64,000 nucleotides of DNA from Bog-473 sp963755495 (GTDB taxonomy: Bacteria > Actinomycetota > Acidimicrobiia > Acidimicrobiales > RAAP-2), in the NCBI GenBank assembly GCA_963755495.1, contig CAVWJS010000016.1, positions 62,001 through 126,000 on the forward strand. Reading direction: 5' to 3'. Below are positions 17,880 to 27,881 of this stretch, piece by piece. The notes beneath the pieces are model-generated. The model searched no databases and was not told where the DNA came from. It saw nothing but the letters and a program-made list of their open reading frames with translations. The first letter of the stretch is position 1; the number at the start of each line of letters is the position of its first letter. Both the position numbers and the translations under genes were made by a program.

Positions 17880-18950
17880 GCAACGTTCCCCGCAGGTAGT
17901 TCAACACCGTCTGGGAGAGGACCTCGCCGCCAGCAGGGGTGAGGTGGATCCCGTCGGGTGTGCGCACATTGATCACCTGACCCGAGCCGTTCGTGATGAA
18001 CGGGGCATAGGCCCCCTGCGCCGTGCCGAGCAATGTCCAGGTACTGATGAAGTCGACCGCGCGGTTTGCGCAACGTCGCCTGCTGCTGGTCGACGGCGTT
18101 GATGTCGGACATCTTGGCGGAGAGCGTTGCGTTCTGCATCGGCGGCATCCCGACCCAGATCACGGTCGCCCCCTCGCTCTGGGCTAGCTTCATGAAGTCG
18201 CGCCACCCTTGCTGCATACATGACGTTCCACTGCGGCGAGGTGAAGGGGATATCGGGCGGGCCGGGAAAGTCCTGAGGGTCGTTGGCGCCGATCATGATC
18301 ACGATGACCTGTGGGTGCGTCACGCCGAGGTCAGTCTGCAGCTCCGCCGGCCAGTTGAAATAGTCCGGCCGCGTCAGCCCCGTGCTTTCCCGCGCGTCGA
18401 GGGTGGCCTGGACCACGCCGGTGTTGGCCAGGTCGTTCTGCAGCGGCCCCCCCATGTCGATGCCGAGTGAATCCCCCAGAATGAGGACGCGGAGCGGATT
18501 GGCCGCGGTGGGGTGCGTGATGTCGCCCCCGGAACCACCGGTCGAAGGAGAGGTGACGGTGGTCGGGGGACTGCTCGGCTGACCGCCCGTCGAAGGCGGC
18601 TTCACGGGATGGCCCCCACGGTGATGGCCAGGGCCGAGAGTGGTGAGGGCCCCGTTTCCGGGTCGGTTTCCCGTGCGCCCGGTCGCCTCGTCGGTCCACG
18701 ACACGATACGGGACAGCTGCAGCGCACGGCTGGTGGCCGCGATGGGTCCGAGCACATCGAGGGCGACGGTGCGACGGGTGCCCACTGGGGAGACTTGCGC
18801 GTTGTGCTGCAGTGTGGGGGCGAAGAGGACGAGCCACAACAAGAAGGCCGCCACGCAGATGCGTAGCACGTGCTGCCAAGGGCTGCGAAGTCGGGACTCG
18901 GGGGTTTCCGCGGGGGCGGTCTGCCCGGGTGGCGCGCTGTCGGACATCAT
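17863..18950 (-). CDS. SGNH hydrolase, DUF459-like, membrane anchored (two frameshifts)
   Basis: Single-pass membrane protein with a lumen- or surface-facing GDSL/SGNH esterase domain. Residues about 25-45 form a transmembrane segment (VLRICVAAFLLWLVLFAPTL), followed by a Pro/Thr/Gly-rich linker, then block I LILGDSLGIDMG with the catalytic serine, block III IGANDPQD and block V DGIHLTPAG with catalytic Asp and His. Frameshifts near 18210 and 18070 must be undone to join these blocks. The start ATG at 18950 overlaps the MBOAT stop by one base, so the pair is translationally coupled; the likely joint role is O-acylation or deacylation of a surface polymer. Confidence 0.8.
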
Positions 18951-20377
18951 CAAAACCGGTAGTAGATGAAGGGGGCGACACCCGCCGGCCCGAATGTGGT
19001 GATCCCGAGCAGGATCAGTGACAACACGCCGACCTGCACCGCTGAGCGCTGCCGCGAGAAGGTCGTCTGCAACCGATCGACCGCGTCGGAGGGCACGAAT
19101 TGGGAGACCAAGGTGCCGACGACCACCACCACGAGCAGGGGTGTGACCAATGGGGACGGGCGTTCCCAGCCCGAGGCCATACGACCGAGGACGGCAAAGG
19201 CGTAGGAGAGCCCGGTTGCGTTGAAGAACACCCAACCGAGGCAGACGAATTGGAACGTCCAGAATCGCTGCACCCAGACTCGCACCGGTCCATCGGCCAC
19301 GGCCGGCAAGCCCTGTCGCACGCGTCGATGGCGCCGCAGGTGCCCCACGCCTTGACCGACCCCGTGCAAGGCGCCCCAAAACACGAAGGTCCACGCCGCG
19401 CCGTGCCACAAGCCCCCGAGCACCATGGTGATCATGATGTTGCGAACCGTCTTGCCCTCCGATCCGCTGCTTCCCCCGAGCGGGATGTAGAGGTAGTCGC
19501 GCAGCCAGCGCGAAAGCGTGATGTGCCACCGCCGCCAGAAATCCTGGAGATTGCGCGCCGTGTATGGAGCGTCGAAGTTGACGGGGAATCGGATCCCCAG
19601 CATGAGCGCCAACCCGATTGCGATATCCGTGTACCCGCTGAAGTCGCAGTAGATCTGGACCGCATAGCCCCAGGCGGCGAAGATCGACTCGAGCGCCGAG
19701 TGCTGCGCCGGCGCAGTGAACACCGGTACGACAATGGCACTCGAGACATACGAGGAGATCACGACCTTCTTGAACAGCCCGGCCATGATCAGCCAGAGAG
19801 CGCGGGAGTAATCCACGGCCATCGGATCTCGACGACGGCGCAGTTGGGGCAGGAGCTCGTTGCCCCGCACGATCGGGCCAGCCAGCAGGTGGGGGAAGAA
19901 TGACAGGTACAGCGCCAGGTCCAACGGACGGGCCGGCTGCAATTCCCGGCGGTAGATGTCGATCACATAGCTCAGAGCCATGAATGTGTAGAAGGAGATC
20001 GCAATCGGTAGCGCCACCTGCAACAACGGCACGGCGCGCCCTAACCCCAACGTGTGCGTCAGATTGTCGACGTTGACCGAGACGAAGCCGTAGTACTTGA
20101 ACCAGCCGAGCAGTCCCAGGAGCCCTGCACACGACAGCGCCATGGCCAGACGGCGGCTCTTCTCAGTGGGCGACTTCGCGACCGCGATGCCCCCGATGAA
20201 GGCGATGGTGGATGTACTAAGCAGCAGTAAGCAGTAGCTCCACCCGACCCAGCCGTAGAACGCGTAGCTCATCGTGAGCATCGACAGCTTCCAGGCCACT
20301 GGATAGGGGTTGAGCAGCCAATTCACCGTAAAAGCGATGGCGAAGAAGATGGCGAAATCGAATGTGGGGAAGAGCAT
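18950..20377 (-). CDS. MBOAT family O-acyltransferase (AlgI/DltB-like)
   Basis: Integral membrane acyltransferase of about 475 residues with ten or so hydrophobic segments. The family core is complete: CDFSGYTDIAIGLALMLG, NFDAPYTARNLQDFWRRWHITLSRWLRDYLYIPLGG (read in two parts) and the catalytic-histidine region LGGLWHGAAWTFVFWG. Such proteins move acyl groups, commonly acetyl, across the membrane onto exopolysaccharide or teichoic acid with an SGNH partner, and that partner is the next gene. The polymer is not known; gmd and a glycosyltransferase occur 22 kb away. Confidence 0.9.
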   Translation of the reverse strand: MLFPTFDFAIFFAIAFTVNWLLNPYPVAWKLSMLTMSYAFYGWVGWSYCLLLLSTSTIAFIGGIAVAKSPTEKSRRLAMALSCAGLLGLLGWFKYYGFVSVNVDNLTHTLGLGRAVPLLQVALPIAISFYTFMALSYVIDIYRRELQPARPLDLALYLSFFPHLLAGPIVRGNELLPQLRRRRDPMAVDYSRALWLIMAGLFKKVVISSYVSSAIVVPVFTAPAQHSALESIFAAWGYAVQIYCDFSGYTDIAIGLALMLGIRFPVNFDAPYTARNLQDFWRRWHITLSRWLRDYLYIPLGGSSGSEGKTVRNIMITMVLGGLWHGAAWTFVFWGALHGVGQGVGHLRRHRRVRQGLPAVADGPVRVWVQRFWTFQFVCLGWVFFNATGLSYAFAVLGRMASGWERPSPLVTPLLVVVVVGTLVSQFVPSDAVDRLQTTFSRQRSAVQVGVLSLILLGITTFGPAGVAPFIYYRF

Positions 20378-20493
20378 GCGGCCCAATCGGTTGGATGCGC
20401 CGAATGTACCGCCGCCCCGTGGCTTCTTGTGGCATCGAAATGTTCCGGGTCACCGCCACGATGCCCCCCCGAGCCCGGTCGACAACCGGCGGG

Positions 20494-21466
20494 TCAGCCT
20501 TTTGCTTTCAGGGCCTCGATCAATGCAGGGAGGACCTTGTGCACGTCACCGACAATGCCCAGATCGGCCACCGAGAAGATCGGCGCCTCCTGGTCCTTGT
20601 TGATGGCGATGATGTTCTTCGAGCCCTTCATACCCACCAGGTGCTGCGTGGCCCCCGAGATTCCGCAGGCGACGTACACTGTGGGCTTCACCGTCTTGCC
20701 GGTCTGGCCGACCTGGTGCGAGTAGGGCACCCATCCGGCGTCGACGATGGCGCGGCTCGCCCCTGCCGCGCCGTGCAGCAGCCGGGCCAACTCTTCGATG
20801 AGCGCGTAACTCGCGGCCTCGCCCAGTCCCCGACCACCCGAGACGACCACTGACGCCTCATCGAGCTTGGGACCGCTTCGCTCTTCGACGTGGCGCTCCA
20901 CCAACTTGGCGCCGTTTGCGGTGCCGGTCTCGGGCACTGGCGCGGCGACGACCGCTGCCGGGGCACCCCCGGCCGGCTCGGCCGCAAACGACTTGGCTCG
21001 GATCACGAAAATGGCCGGTCCGGGACCGGTGAAACGGGCCGTCACGATGTGACTGCCGCCGAACACAGGGTGCTGGCTGGACAGCCCGTCGTCGCCCGCC
21101 ACCAAGCCCGTGACGTTGGTCAGCACGGGTCGATCCAACTTGACCGAGAGACGACCGGCCACGTCACGCCCGTCGTAGGTAGCCGGGATCAGAATCGCAT
21201 CGGGTGCGTTGCCACCTTCAATGAGGGCCGCCAGGGCTGACGACACCGGGACGCCGGGGAGCGAACCGCCGAGGTCTCCCACGTCGTACACGGTGGTCGC
21301 CCCATACTCGCCCAAAGTGGCAGCCAGCGAGACCGTCTCGGAGCCCCAGGCCACGGCCTCGACCGTGCTCGCCACCGATCGCGCTTCGGTCAGCAATTCG
21401 AGGGTGATCGGCGTCGGGCCGGAATCGCCGCGCCTCGGCCAGCACCCAAATCTTGTCGATCGCCAT
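20494..21466 (-). CDS. etfA: Electron transfer flavoprotein alpha subunit (one frameshift)
   Basis: FAD-binding subunit of ETF, which takes electrons from acyl-CoA dehydrogenases to the quinone pool. The N-terminus MAIDKIWVLAEAR from 21466 is in one frame and the rest, from LLTEARSVASTVEAV, in another; one extra base near 21428 explains it. The FAD domain has VVVSGGRGLG, SHQVGQTGKTVKP, CGISGATQHLVGM and INKDQEAPIFSVAD, the standard family series. Length after repair is about 323 residues. It follows etfB by one base pair. Confidence 0.93.
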
Positions 21467-21467
21467 C

Positions 21468-22245
21468 TCAGATCACCTTTAGCTGCTCGAGGAAGGCGAC
21501 GACACGCTCGGCACCGTCTCCTTCGTCCACCACGATCTCACCGGAACCTCGGGACTCCGCCTCAGAGACATCGGTGATCTCCTGACGGGCACCCACGGCA
21601 CCCACCTGCGAGGGGTCAAGGCCGAGGTCGGCCAGCGTGAGGTTGTCGACGGGCTTCGACTTCGCCGCCATGATGCCCTTGAACGACGGATAGCGCGGCT
21701 CGACCACACCAGCCGTCACCGTCACGACGGCCGGCAGGGGGCACACGACTTCGTCGTAGCCAGCCTCGGTCTGGCGCTCCACCTTGACCGAGTTGCCGTC
21801 AACGGCGATCGCCTTGGCGAAGGTGACCGACGGGAAGCCCGAGGAGCTCGGCCACCTGTACCGGCAGGGTGCCCGTGTAGCCATCGGTCGACTCCGTGGC
21901 CATGACCACCAGGTCGGGATTGGCTCGCTTGATAGCGGCCGAGAGCGCCTTGGCCGTGCCGAGCGCATCGCTCCCGGCGAGCGCGTCGTCACTGATCAAG
22001 ATGGCCTTGGCCGCCCCCATGGCCAGCCCGGTACGAAGCCCCGAAGTCTCGCCACCCGGGGCCATGGAGACCAGGATGACCTCGTCTCCTTCGCCGCTGG
22101 CCAACTGCAGTGCCATCTCGACTCCATAGTTGTCGGAGTCATCCATGATGAGCTTGCCGGTGCGGACGAGGGTGTTGGTCACGGGATCGAGAGCAGCCGG
22201 AGCGGCCGGATCGGGGATCTGCTTCACACAGACAACGACGTTCAT
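21468..22245 (-). CDS. etfB: Electron transfer flavoprotein beta subunit (one frameshift)
   Basis: AMP-binding subunit of ETF. It begins MNVVVCVKQIPDPAAP and includes the family signature region VMATESTDGYTGTLPVQVAELLGLP. A frameshift near 21832 leads to SVTFAKAIAVDGNSVKVERQTE and the C-terminal AKSKPVDNLTLADLGLD segment that embraces EtfA. About 259 residues. It is first in an etfB-etfA unit; the acyl-CoA dehydrogenase at 45.9-47.1 kb is a possible electron donor. Confidence 0.93.
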
Positions 22246-22333
22246 GGCCGCTCATCTTTGACGAAATTGGCACCTTGCCGCCATTCGGCCGATTTGCCGG
22301 CCGCCAACAGGCGTAATTGAGGGCAGTTTCGCC

Positions 22334-23062
22334 TCATCCCCGTGCCCCCGCCGCACCGACGATCGACAGCGCCTCGACCAAATGGTCGGTAATCAGGCCA
22401 TCCACCCCGAGTTTCACGAAGGCGGCGAGGTCGTCCGCGGAATTCACGGTCCAGACGTTGACGGCCACACCGGCGGCGTGGGCTCGCTCCACTAGTCCGG
22501 GACTGACCGAGCTGACAAAGGGGTGGACGGCTCTCCAACCCTCCTCGACGGCCAGCGCGAGCCCGGCCTCGGGGTCGGTGAAGAACGACCAGAGTGCGCC
22601 CAGGGCCAGGCGGCCGTCTGCCGCCTGCACCGCCCTCAGGGTGCTGACCTGGAACGACGATACGATCACCCTGTCGGTCCAGCCCGCTTCGGCTATGGCG
22701 AAGGCGGCGAGCGCGGCCACGTTCTCATTCGGATCATGTCCGGGCTGGCCCGGCTCGTTCTTGATCTCCACGTCGACTTCCATGCCGTCGCAGACCGCCA
22801 GGGCGTCAGCCAGCAAGGGAACATACGGAGGGAGCTCGGGCACCGTCAGGTGGGCCACTGGCCCGAGCCCGTCGATAAAGGGATCGTGGTGGATGGCGAG
22901 GGCCCCGTCGGCCGTCAGCCGAACGTCGAGCTCGACGCCGTCGGCCCCCAGACGCTTGGCTTCGGCGAATGCCTCGAGCGTGTTCTCGACGAAGCCGTCC
23001 GTGCACCCTCGGTGGGCGAAAACTGCAGTCGCCGAATGCCCTTTACCCTGTAAGACACCCAT
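22334..23062 (-). CDS. Glycerophosphodiester phosphodiesterase
   Basis: Hydrolyses glycerophosphodiesters from phospholipid turnover to glycerol-3-phosphate and alcohol. GDPD landmarks are FAHRGCTDGFVENTLEAF (catalytic HRG and E-N-T), GVELDVRLTADGALAIHHD (metal ligands Glu/Asp and second His) and the C-terminal AVNVWTVNSADDL. The 242-residue length and absence of a signal peptide suggest the cytoplasmic type. The start ATG at 23062 follows GGAAGG at good spacing, which decides against an in-frame extension. Confidence 0.92.
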   Translation of the reverse strand: MGVLQGKGHSATAVFAHRGCTDGFVENTLEAFAEAKRLGADGVELDVRLTADGALAIHHDPFIDGLGPVAHLTVPELPPYVPLLADALAVCDGMEVDVEIKNEPGQPGHDPNENVAALAAFAIAEAGWTDRVIVSSFQVSTLRAVQAADGRLALGALWSFFTDPEAGLALAVEEGWRAVHPFVSSVSPGLVERAHAAGVAVNVWTVNSADDLAAFVKLGVDGLITDHLVEALSIVGAAGARG

Positions 23063-23215
23063 TTTTACCTTCCTGTTCGGAAATTTCACCAAACTGCTTG
23101 CCACCACCGCGACAAGCCATTACCCTCTTCTCGTCAATCCCTTCTCAGTGACGGACACCAATATGGGTTCGATCATGTGAAAAGGATCACAACCGCGTGG
23201 GTGGAGGCTCTCCCA

Positions 23216-23512
23216 ATGGCTCTCATGTGGAACAGGACGGTCGACTGGGACGCAGACGACTGGCGTCGTGCCGCAGCATGCCGGAACACCGAACCTGATT
23301 TGTTTTTCCCTGTCGGAACCACGGGGCCGGCCATCGACCAGATCGACGCCGCCAAGGGTGTCTGCCGCTCGTGCGAGGCGCTCGAGCCCTGTCTGGACTT
23401 CGCGCTGGCCACCAACCAGGAATCAGGCGTCTGGGGCGGCACCTCGGAAGAGGAGCGCCGCAAGCTGCGCAAGGCCTGGTTGGCTGCCCGCCGCTCCCAG
23501 CGCACGTTCTGA
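23216..23512 (+). CDS. whiB1: WhiB-family transcription factor, WhiB1-like
   Basis: Small 4Fe-4S regulator of 98 residues. The four cluster cysteines lie in AACRNTEPDLFFP, VCRSCEALEPC, and the GVWGG turn that precedes the basic DNA-binding tail (EEERRKLRKAW) is intact. Sequence around FFPVGTTGPAIDQI resembles mycobacterial WhiB1. In Mycobacterium whiB1 also lies convergent to pdtaS, as here, which supports the assignment. ATG 23216 was chosen because GGAGG precedes it by 8 nt; an earlier GTG at 23177 is in frame. WhiB1 acts with the housekeeping sigma factor. Confidence 0.85.
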   Translation: MALMWNRTVDWDADDWRRAAACRNTEPDLFFPVGTTGPAIDQIDAAKGVCRSCEALEPCLDFALATNQESGVWGGTSEEERRKLRKAWLAARRSQRTF

Positions 23513-23578
23513 CCTCATTCACCGCCCCTAGCCCCTTGTGACGCAGCACGCCTCTGGGCATCGCCGGCGCCAATCCCG

Positions 23579-25105
23579 TTAGCGGGGTGCCCGCACCGGG
23601 ACCGAAATCACGACGTTCGTGCCGCCGCCCTCGGATGCCGGCAGGGCTTCCATGGACGATGCGGCCCTCCAACTGGCTGGCTACCAGGTCACGCACGATG
23701 GAGAGGCCGAGGCTCGTTGTCTTCTCGATGTCGAATCCCTCAGGCAGCCCACGCCCGTCGTCACGCACCGCCACGGTCAGCTCGCCCCCCTGGTTGGAGA
23801 GGGTGACGCCAACGCGCCCGACCGGTGACCCCCCTCTGCGGTGGCCTCGGGGCCACCGGCGGCCTCCGCCTCGAAGGCGTGCTCCACGGCGTTCTGGAGG
23901 AGCTCGGCCAGGGTGACGGCCAAGGGAGTGGCCACGTCTGCGGTCACATCACCCAAGTCGCCGTTGGTCGTGATCACAATGGGCTGCGAGGAAACGACGG
24001 AGTCCTCCGCCATCTGAACCAACGACACCACGATCTCGGCGAAGGGGACCTGGTCGCTGGGGTCCCGCGAGAGGATCTCGTGGACCAGCGAAATCGACCG
24101 CACTCGTCGCTCGGCCTCCTGGAGAGCGACGCGGGCCGCCCGCTCGTCCACACGGCGGGCTTGAAGTCGCAAGAGGGACGAGATCGTCTGCAAGTTGTTC
24201 TTGACCCGGTGGTGCACTTCGCGAATGGCGGCGTCCTTGGACAACAAGAGGCGGTCGAGCCGGCGCACATCGGTCACGTCTCGTAAGAGGATCATCGCCC
24301 CGGTGACCACGCCGTGTGAGAGCAAGGGGATGCAATGCAGCAGCACGATCACGTCCGGCCGCCGCTCGACCTCCTCGACCACTGGGCGGCCGTTGGTGAG
24401 GGCCCACTCGACTCGCCGTCTCCTCGATATCGAGGTCACCGAAGCGCCGCCCCTCCGGAGGGGCGTAGATGCCCATGCGGTGAAAGGCGTTCATGGCGTT
24501 GGGCGACGCGAATTCCACCCGGCCGTCGGCATCGACCACGACCACGCCGTCGCCTACGCGTGGGGCCTCCTCGGTCCCGACATCCTCCTCGGGATAGGGG
24601 AAATCGGACTGCGCCACCATGTCGGCCAGACGCTCGAACACATCGAGGTAGGTCCGCTCGTACATGCTCGTCGGCCCCTTGAGGGGCGCCAACGAGACCC
24701 GCAACAGAACGGCGATGACCACGTCTCCGAAGCGAACCGGGATCGTCTCGACCGGGACCTGCTCCCCCAGAACGGGGTGATGCATGCTGCCGCGGGTGAT
24801 CTCTCCGCTATGGAGGCACTTGGCTGCCAGGGCCCACTGCGTCTCAGTCGATGGTCTGCCCCACCAGGTCCTGATCAACCAGGGTCGGCCGGTTGTTAGG
24901 GCGCATCTGACCCAGCACCACGAGCTCGGGCTCCTCAGCCGGCCTGGGTTTGCCCTCGTCCGGCGTCATCGGCACTACCAACAAGAGGTCGGAGAAGGAG
25001 AGGTCGGCCAGCACGCTCCAACTACCCAAGCAGGCGCTGGAAGTGCCCGAGCTCTTCGGGCTTGAGCTGGGTGTGTGACTGCGCCAGCTCAGCCGGTGTC
25101 GGCAT
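23579..25105 (-). CDS. pdtaS: PdtaS-like sensor histidine kinase (several frameshifts)
   Basis: Cytosolic two-component kinase of about 505 residues. Segments in order: N-terminal GAF-like sensor (MPTPAELAQSHTQ, WSVLADLSFSDLLL, PVRFGDVVIAVLLR), PAS domain (VVVVDADGRVEFASPNAMNAFHRMG), HisKA_2 phosphoacceptor (REVHHRVKNNLQTISSLLRLQ, His near residue 295) and HATPase (DDGRGLPEGF, LGLSIVRDLV). Frame changes are needed near 25042, 24855, 24430, 23815 and 23650; the true end is the stop at 23579-23581. The order matches Mycobacterium PdtaS, whose partner PdtaR is an ANTAR antiterminator; no PdtaR is adjacent. Confidence 0.85.
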
Positions 25106-25108
25106 CGC

Positions 25109-26026
25109 TCAGACCCCTTCGCTCTGCGGTTGCGGAGCCTCGGGCGCCAGGGGATCGCCCAGAGCCACGGTGTGGGGCAGTCGGCCCCGATACCCCTGCA
25201 GGGAACGAACGCCCACCGCGTCCAGGAGGTCGCGAAGGCCATCGGCCCGGTCTGCCACCTGCTCATGGCGGTGCGCGTCCGAGGCCGTGGTCAACGGCAC
25301 ACCCCGGGAGACGAACCGCTCCAGGAGCGGCAGTGCGGGGTACTGCTCTCCGACCGGCTTGCGCCAGCCCGCCGAGGAAACCTCAGCCGCCATCCCCGAT
25401 GTCGCCGCCGCCTCGGCCATACGATCCCACCATTCGGCCGGCGCGTCGGGAATGTGCCCCGCCACCTTGATCAGATCAGGATGGGCCAGCACGTCACAGG
25501 TCCCCGATGCGGCCAACTCCTCCAGCGCCCGCGTGTAGTCCTCCCAGCAGGTGTCCACCTCCCGCGCCGACCACTGGTCCATCTGGAGGGGAACATCGAT
25601 GTCGTCGAAGCGCCATGCGCCCAGCCAGTGCACCGATCCGAGGAGGACGTCGAAGGGGTAGGGACGGAGCAGACCCGCCACGTCGTCCATCCGGCCCGGG
25701 TAATAGTCGACCTCGAGCCCGATGACGACGGGGAGTCCGGCGTCCTTCGCGTCCTGCGCACAAGAGACGTACTCGTCCAGATCCGCCGTGGCATGGAAGT
25801 CCCAGTACTCCGCCATCGACGCTTGCAGCGCCGGGGGGATCCGGTCGTCCGCCCAGAAGCCGCCCAGGAGGCTCTCCGCTTGGCGGAAGCGGAACAGATG
25901 CTCGGTCACCGCCAGTTCCTGCACCCCGGCTGCCTGTGCCTTCTCGCAGTAGAGCGCGAGCTGCTCGAGGCGGAGGGACGTCTCTCTCTGGTCGTGTGGC
26001 CACAGGTGGAGGTGGTAGTCGAGCAC
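25109..26026 (-). CDS. PHP-domain phosphoesterase, histidinol-phosphatase-like
   Basis: Metal-dependent hydrolase of 305 residues. PHP motifs are DYHLHLWPHD at the N-terminus (first two histidines), AVTEHLFRF (third), GLEVDYYPG, and the C-terminal TTASDAHRHEQVA with the last ligands; AHPDLIK is another metal site. HisJ-type histidinol phosphatases have this architecture, but the protein could act on another phosphoester since no other his gene is here. The stop lies 3 bp from the pdtaS-like start. Confidence 0.83.
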   Translation of the reverse strand: MLDYHLHLWPHDQRETSLRLEQLALYCEKAQAAGVQELAVTEHLFRFRQAESLLGGFWADDRIPPALQASMAEYWDFHATADLDEYVSCAQDAKDAGLPVVIGLEVDYYPGRMDDVAGLLRPYPFDVLLGSVHWLGAWRFDDIDVPLQMDQWSAREVDTCWEDYTRALEELAASGTCDVLAHPDLIKVAGHIPDAPAEWWDRMAEAAATSGMAAEVSSAGWRKPVGEQYPALPLLERFVSRGVPLTTASDAHRHEQVADRADGLRDLLDAVGVRSLQGYRGRLPHTVALGDPLAPEAPQPQSEGV

Positions 26027-26045
26027 GCTGGAGCGACCGCTGATC

Positions 26046-26702
26046 TCAGCCGGCGCGACGGATCAGCGTCACGCCGTCTCGAATGGTGGTCAGCACGCAG
26101 ACAACCCGGGGGTCAGCGACCAGCTTGTCGTTGAAAGCGGCGATGGCGGCGGCCGCCTCGTGCGGTGGCCCGGCACTTTCCAAGACGCTGCCGCCCTGCA
26201 ATGTGTTGTCGGCCACGATCAGGCCGTGTGGCGCCAGCATGGGCAGCACGGCCTCGAAGTAGGCGTCGTAGCCCACCTTGTCGGCGTCGATGAAGACCAG
26301 ATCGTAAGGACCGCTCAGCTCGGCAAGCGAGGTCAGCGCCGGCCCCTCAACCACGGTGATCCGACTCTCCAGCCCGGCGACGGCGATGTTGCCGCGGGCG
26401 ACGGTGGCGTGGTGGGGATCAACCTCGAGCGAAATGATCGAGCCACCTTCGGGCAATCCCGCTGCCATCGCTATTGACGAGTAGCCGGTGAAGGTGCCGA
26501 TCTCGAGCACGCGGGTGGCTTGCGTTGCAAAGACCAGCAGCTCGAGAAAGCGGCCCTCCTGGCGGCCGACCATCATCCCCCACGCCGGAAAGTCCTTCCG
26601 GGTGGATTCGTCCACGGCGACCAGGTGAGGCGGCGGCTCCGTCGAGTGCGCTTCGGCATACGCAAGGGCTTCAGGCAGTATCAGCGGGTCCATCTCCTGC
26701 AT
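26046..26702 (-). CDS. SAM-dependent O-methyltransferase
   Basis: Cation-dependent methyltransferase of the caffeoyl-CoA/catechol type, 218 residues. SAM motif I is VLEIGTFTGYSSIAMA near residue 65; ISLEVDPHHATVARGN gives the acidic ribose-binding residue; DLVFIDADKVGYDAYF and IVADNTLQGG supply the metal-binding Asp/Asn. The methyl acceptor is unknown. It is close behind the ArsA-like genes on the same strand (15 bp). Confidence 0.9.
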   Translation of the reverse strand: MQEMDPLILPEALAYAEAHSTEPPPHLVAVDESTRKDFPAWGMMVGRQEGRFLELLVFATQATRVLEIGTFTGYSSIAMAAGLPEGGSIISLEVDPHHATVARGNIAVAGLESRITVVEGPALTSLAELSGPYDLVFIDADKVGYDAYFEAVLPMLAPHGLIVADNTLQGGSVLESAGPPHEAAAAIAAFNDKLVADPRVVCVLTTIRDGVTLIRRAG

Positions 26703-26717
26703 CGTACGCTGCCCCGC

Positions 26718-27881
26718 TCAATCCCAGACTTGTCGCCCCAGCCGGATCAATCCGTCCATATCGAAGATGTCAGCGTCGAAGAACGGAACGGTGACGAGAA
26801 TGTCCGGGGCGCCCTTCAACTCGTTCTGCTGCTCTGCCTCCCGGCGCGCCACTATCCCAAAGTGCAGGAAGCTCTCCGCCACCTCGCGCAGCACACGAGC
26901 TGCGACCAGCGGGTCGTCCGTCACTCCCTCGCCGAGGGTATCGACCTCGTCCACCATGTGCTGGGCCAAGCGGGCTGTGGCCGAATCGCGCAGGTAATCG
27001 GGGAGCACCTTGTTCAAGATGATCGCCCCCAGATGCAGCTTGCGTGCCGTGAGCTCAGTCGAAAAGAACTCGGCTTCACGTAACGGCGTCGCCTCCAGAG
27101 TCGACACGACCATGAAGGTGGTGCGCCGGTCCGAGAGGAGTCGGGTCACCGCATCGGAGCGCGTCACGAACCCCTCGTACATCGACTGGAACAAAATGAA
27201 GAATTCCGAGATGTCGGCCAGGAACTGCGTGCCGAGGATACGGTCGGCCACCGTATAGAACGGCTTGGTGGCTGCGTTGACCAGACGTGACCGGTAGGGG
27301 GCGATGAGCCAGCGCAAGAGGCGCGACGAGAAGAAGTCGGCCAGTCGCTGGGGCGCATCGAGGAAGTCCAAAGCGTTGCGGGTCGGAGGAGTGTCGACGA
27401 CGATGAGGTCGTATTTGCCCTCCGAGTGGATCTCGTAGAGCCGCTCCATGGCGATGTAATCGTGCGACTGGACGAAACGCCCCGAAATGTTCTGGTAGAG
27501 AGGGTTGGCCAGAATCTTTTCCCTCGTGACCTCGTCGGGCGCGTGCCGCTCGATGAGGTCATCCCAGCTTTGCTTGGTGTCGAGCATGGCCGCCCACAAC
27601 TCGCCGCTGGGCGTGATGCCGGCCGCCTTGAAGACCTCGTCGGCAATGCGGACCTCCTCGTTGCCGATCCCCTTCAATCCCAGAGCGTCGGCCAGGCGCC
27701 GGGCGGGATCGACGGTCAGCACCAATACCCGGCCGCCGTGCTCGGCGGCTGCCATGGCGCCCACGGCGGCGGCCGTCGTGGTCTTGCCGACGCCGCCAGG
27801 CCCGCAGGCGATCACGATCTCCTTGGCCGACAGCAGGTGGCTGATGGTCTGCGCTGTCTCGACCGCCCGGCGCGGCGACAT
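26718..27881 (-). CDS. ArsA/Get3-like ATPase, second of a pair
   Basis: P-loop ATPase of 387 residues. Deviant Walker A CGPGGVGKTTTAAAV, switch I VLTVDPARRLADALG and switch II VVDTPPTRNALDFLD identify the ArsA/Get3 group. The protein lacks an obvious arsenite-binding cysteine triad, so arsenic resistance is unlikely. Actinobacteria carry such ATPases in tandem pairs (Rv3679/Rv3680 in M. tuberculosis), thought to form a heteromeric complex. Its ATG overlaps the stop of the upstream partner at 27881. Confidence 0.9.
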   Translation of the reverse strand: MSPRRAVETAQTISHLLSAKEIVIACGPGGVGKTTTAAAVGAMAAAEHGGRVLVLTVDPARRLADALGLKGIGNEEVRIADEVFKAAGITPSGELWAAMLDTKQSWDDLIERHAPDEVTREKILANPLYQNISGRFVQSHDYIAMERLYEIHSEGKYDLIVVDTPPTRNALDFLDAPQRLADFFSSRLLRWLIAPYRSRLVNAATKPFYTVADRILGTQFLADISEFFILFQSMYEGFVTRSDAVTRLLSDRRTTFMVVSTLEATPLREAEFFSTELTARKLHLGAIILNKVLPDYLRDSATARLAQHMVDEVDTLGEGVTDDPLVAARVLREVAESFLHFGIVARREAEQQNELKGAPDILVTVPFFDADIFDMDGLIRLGRQVWD

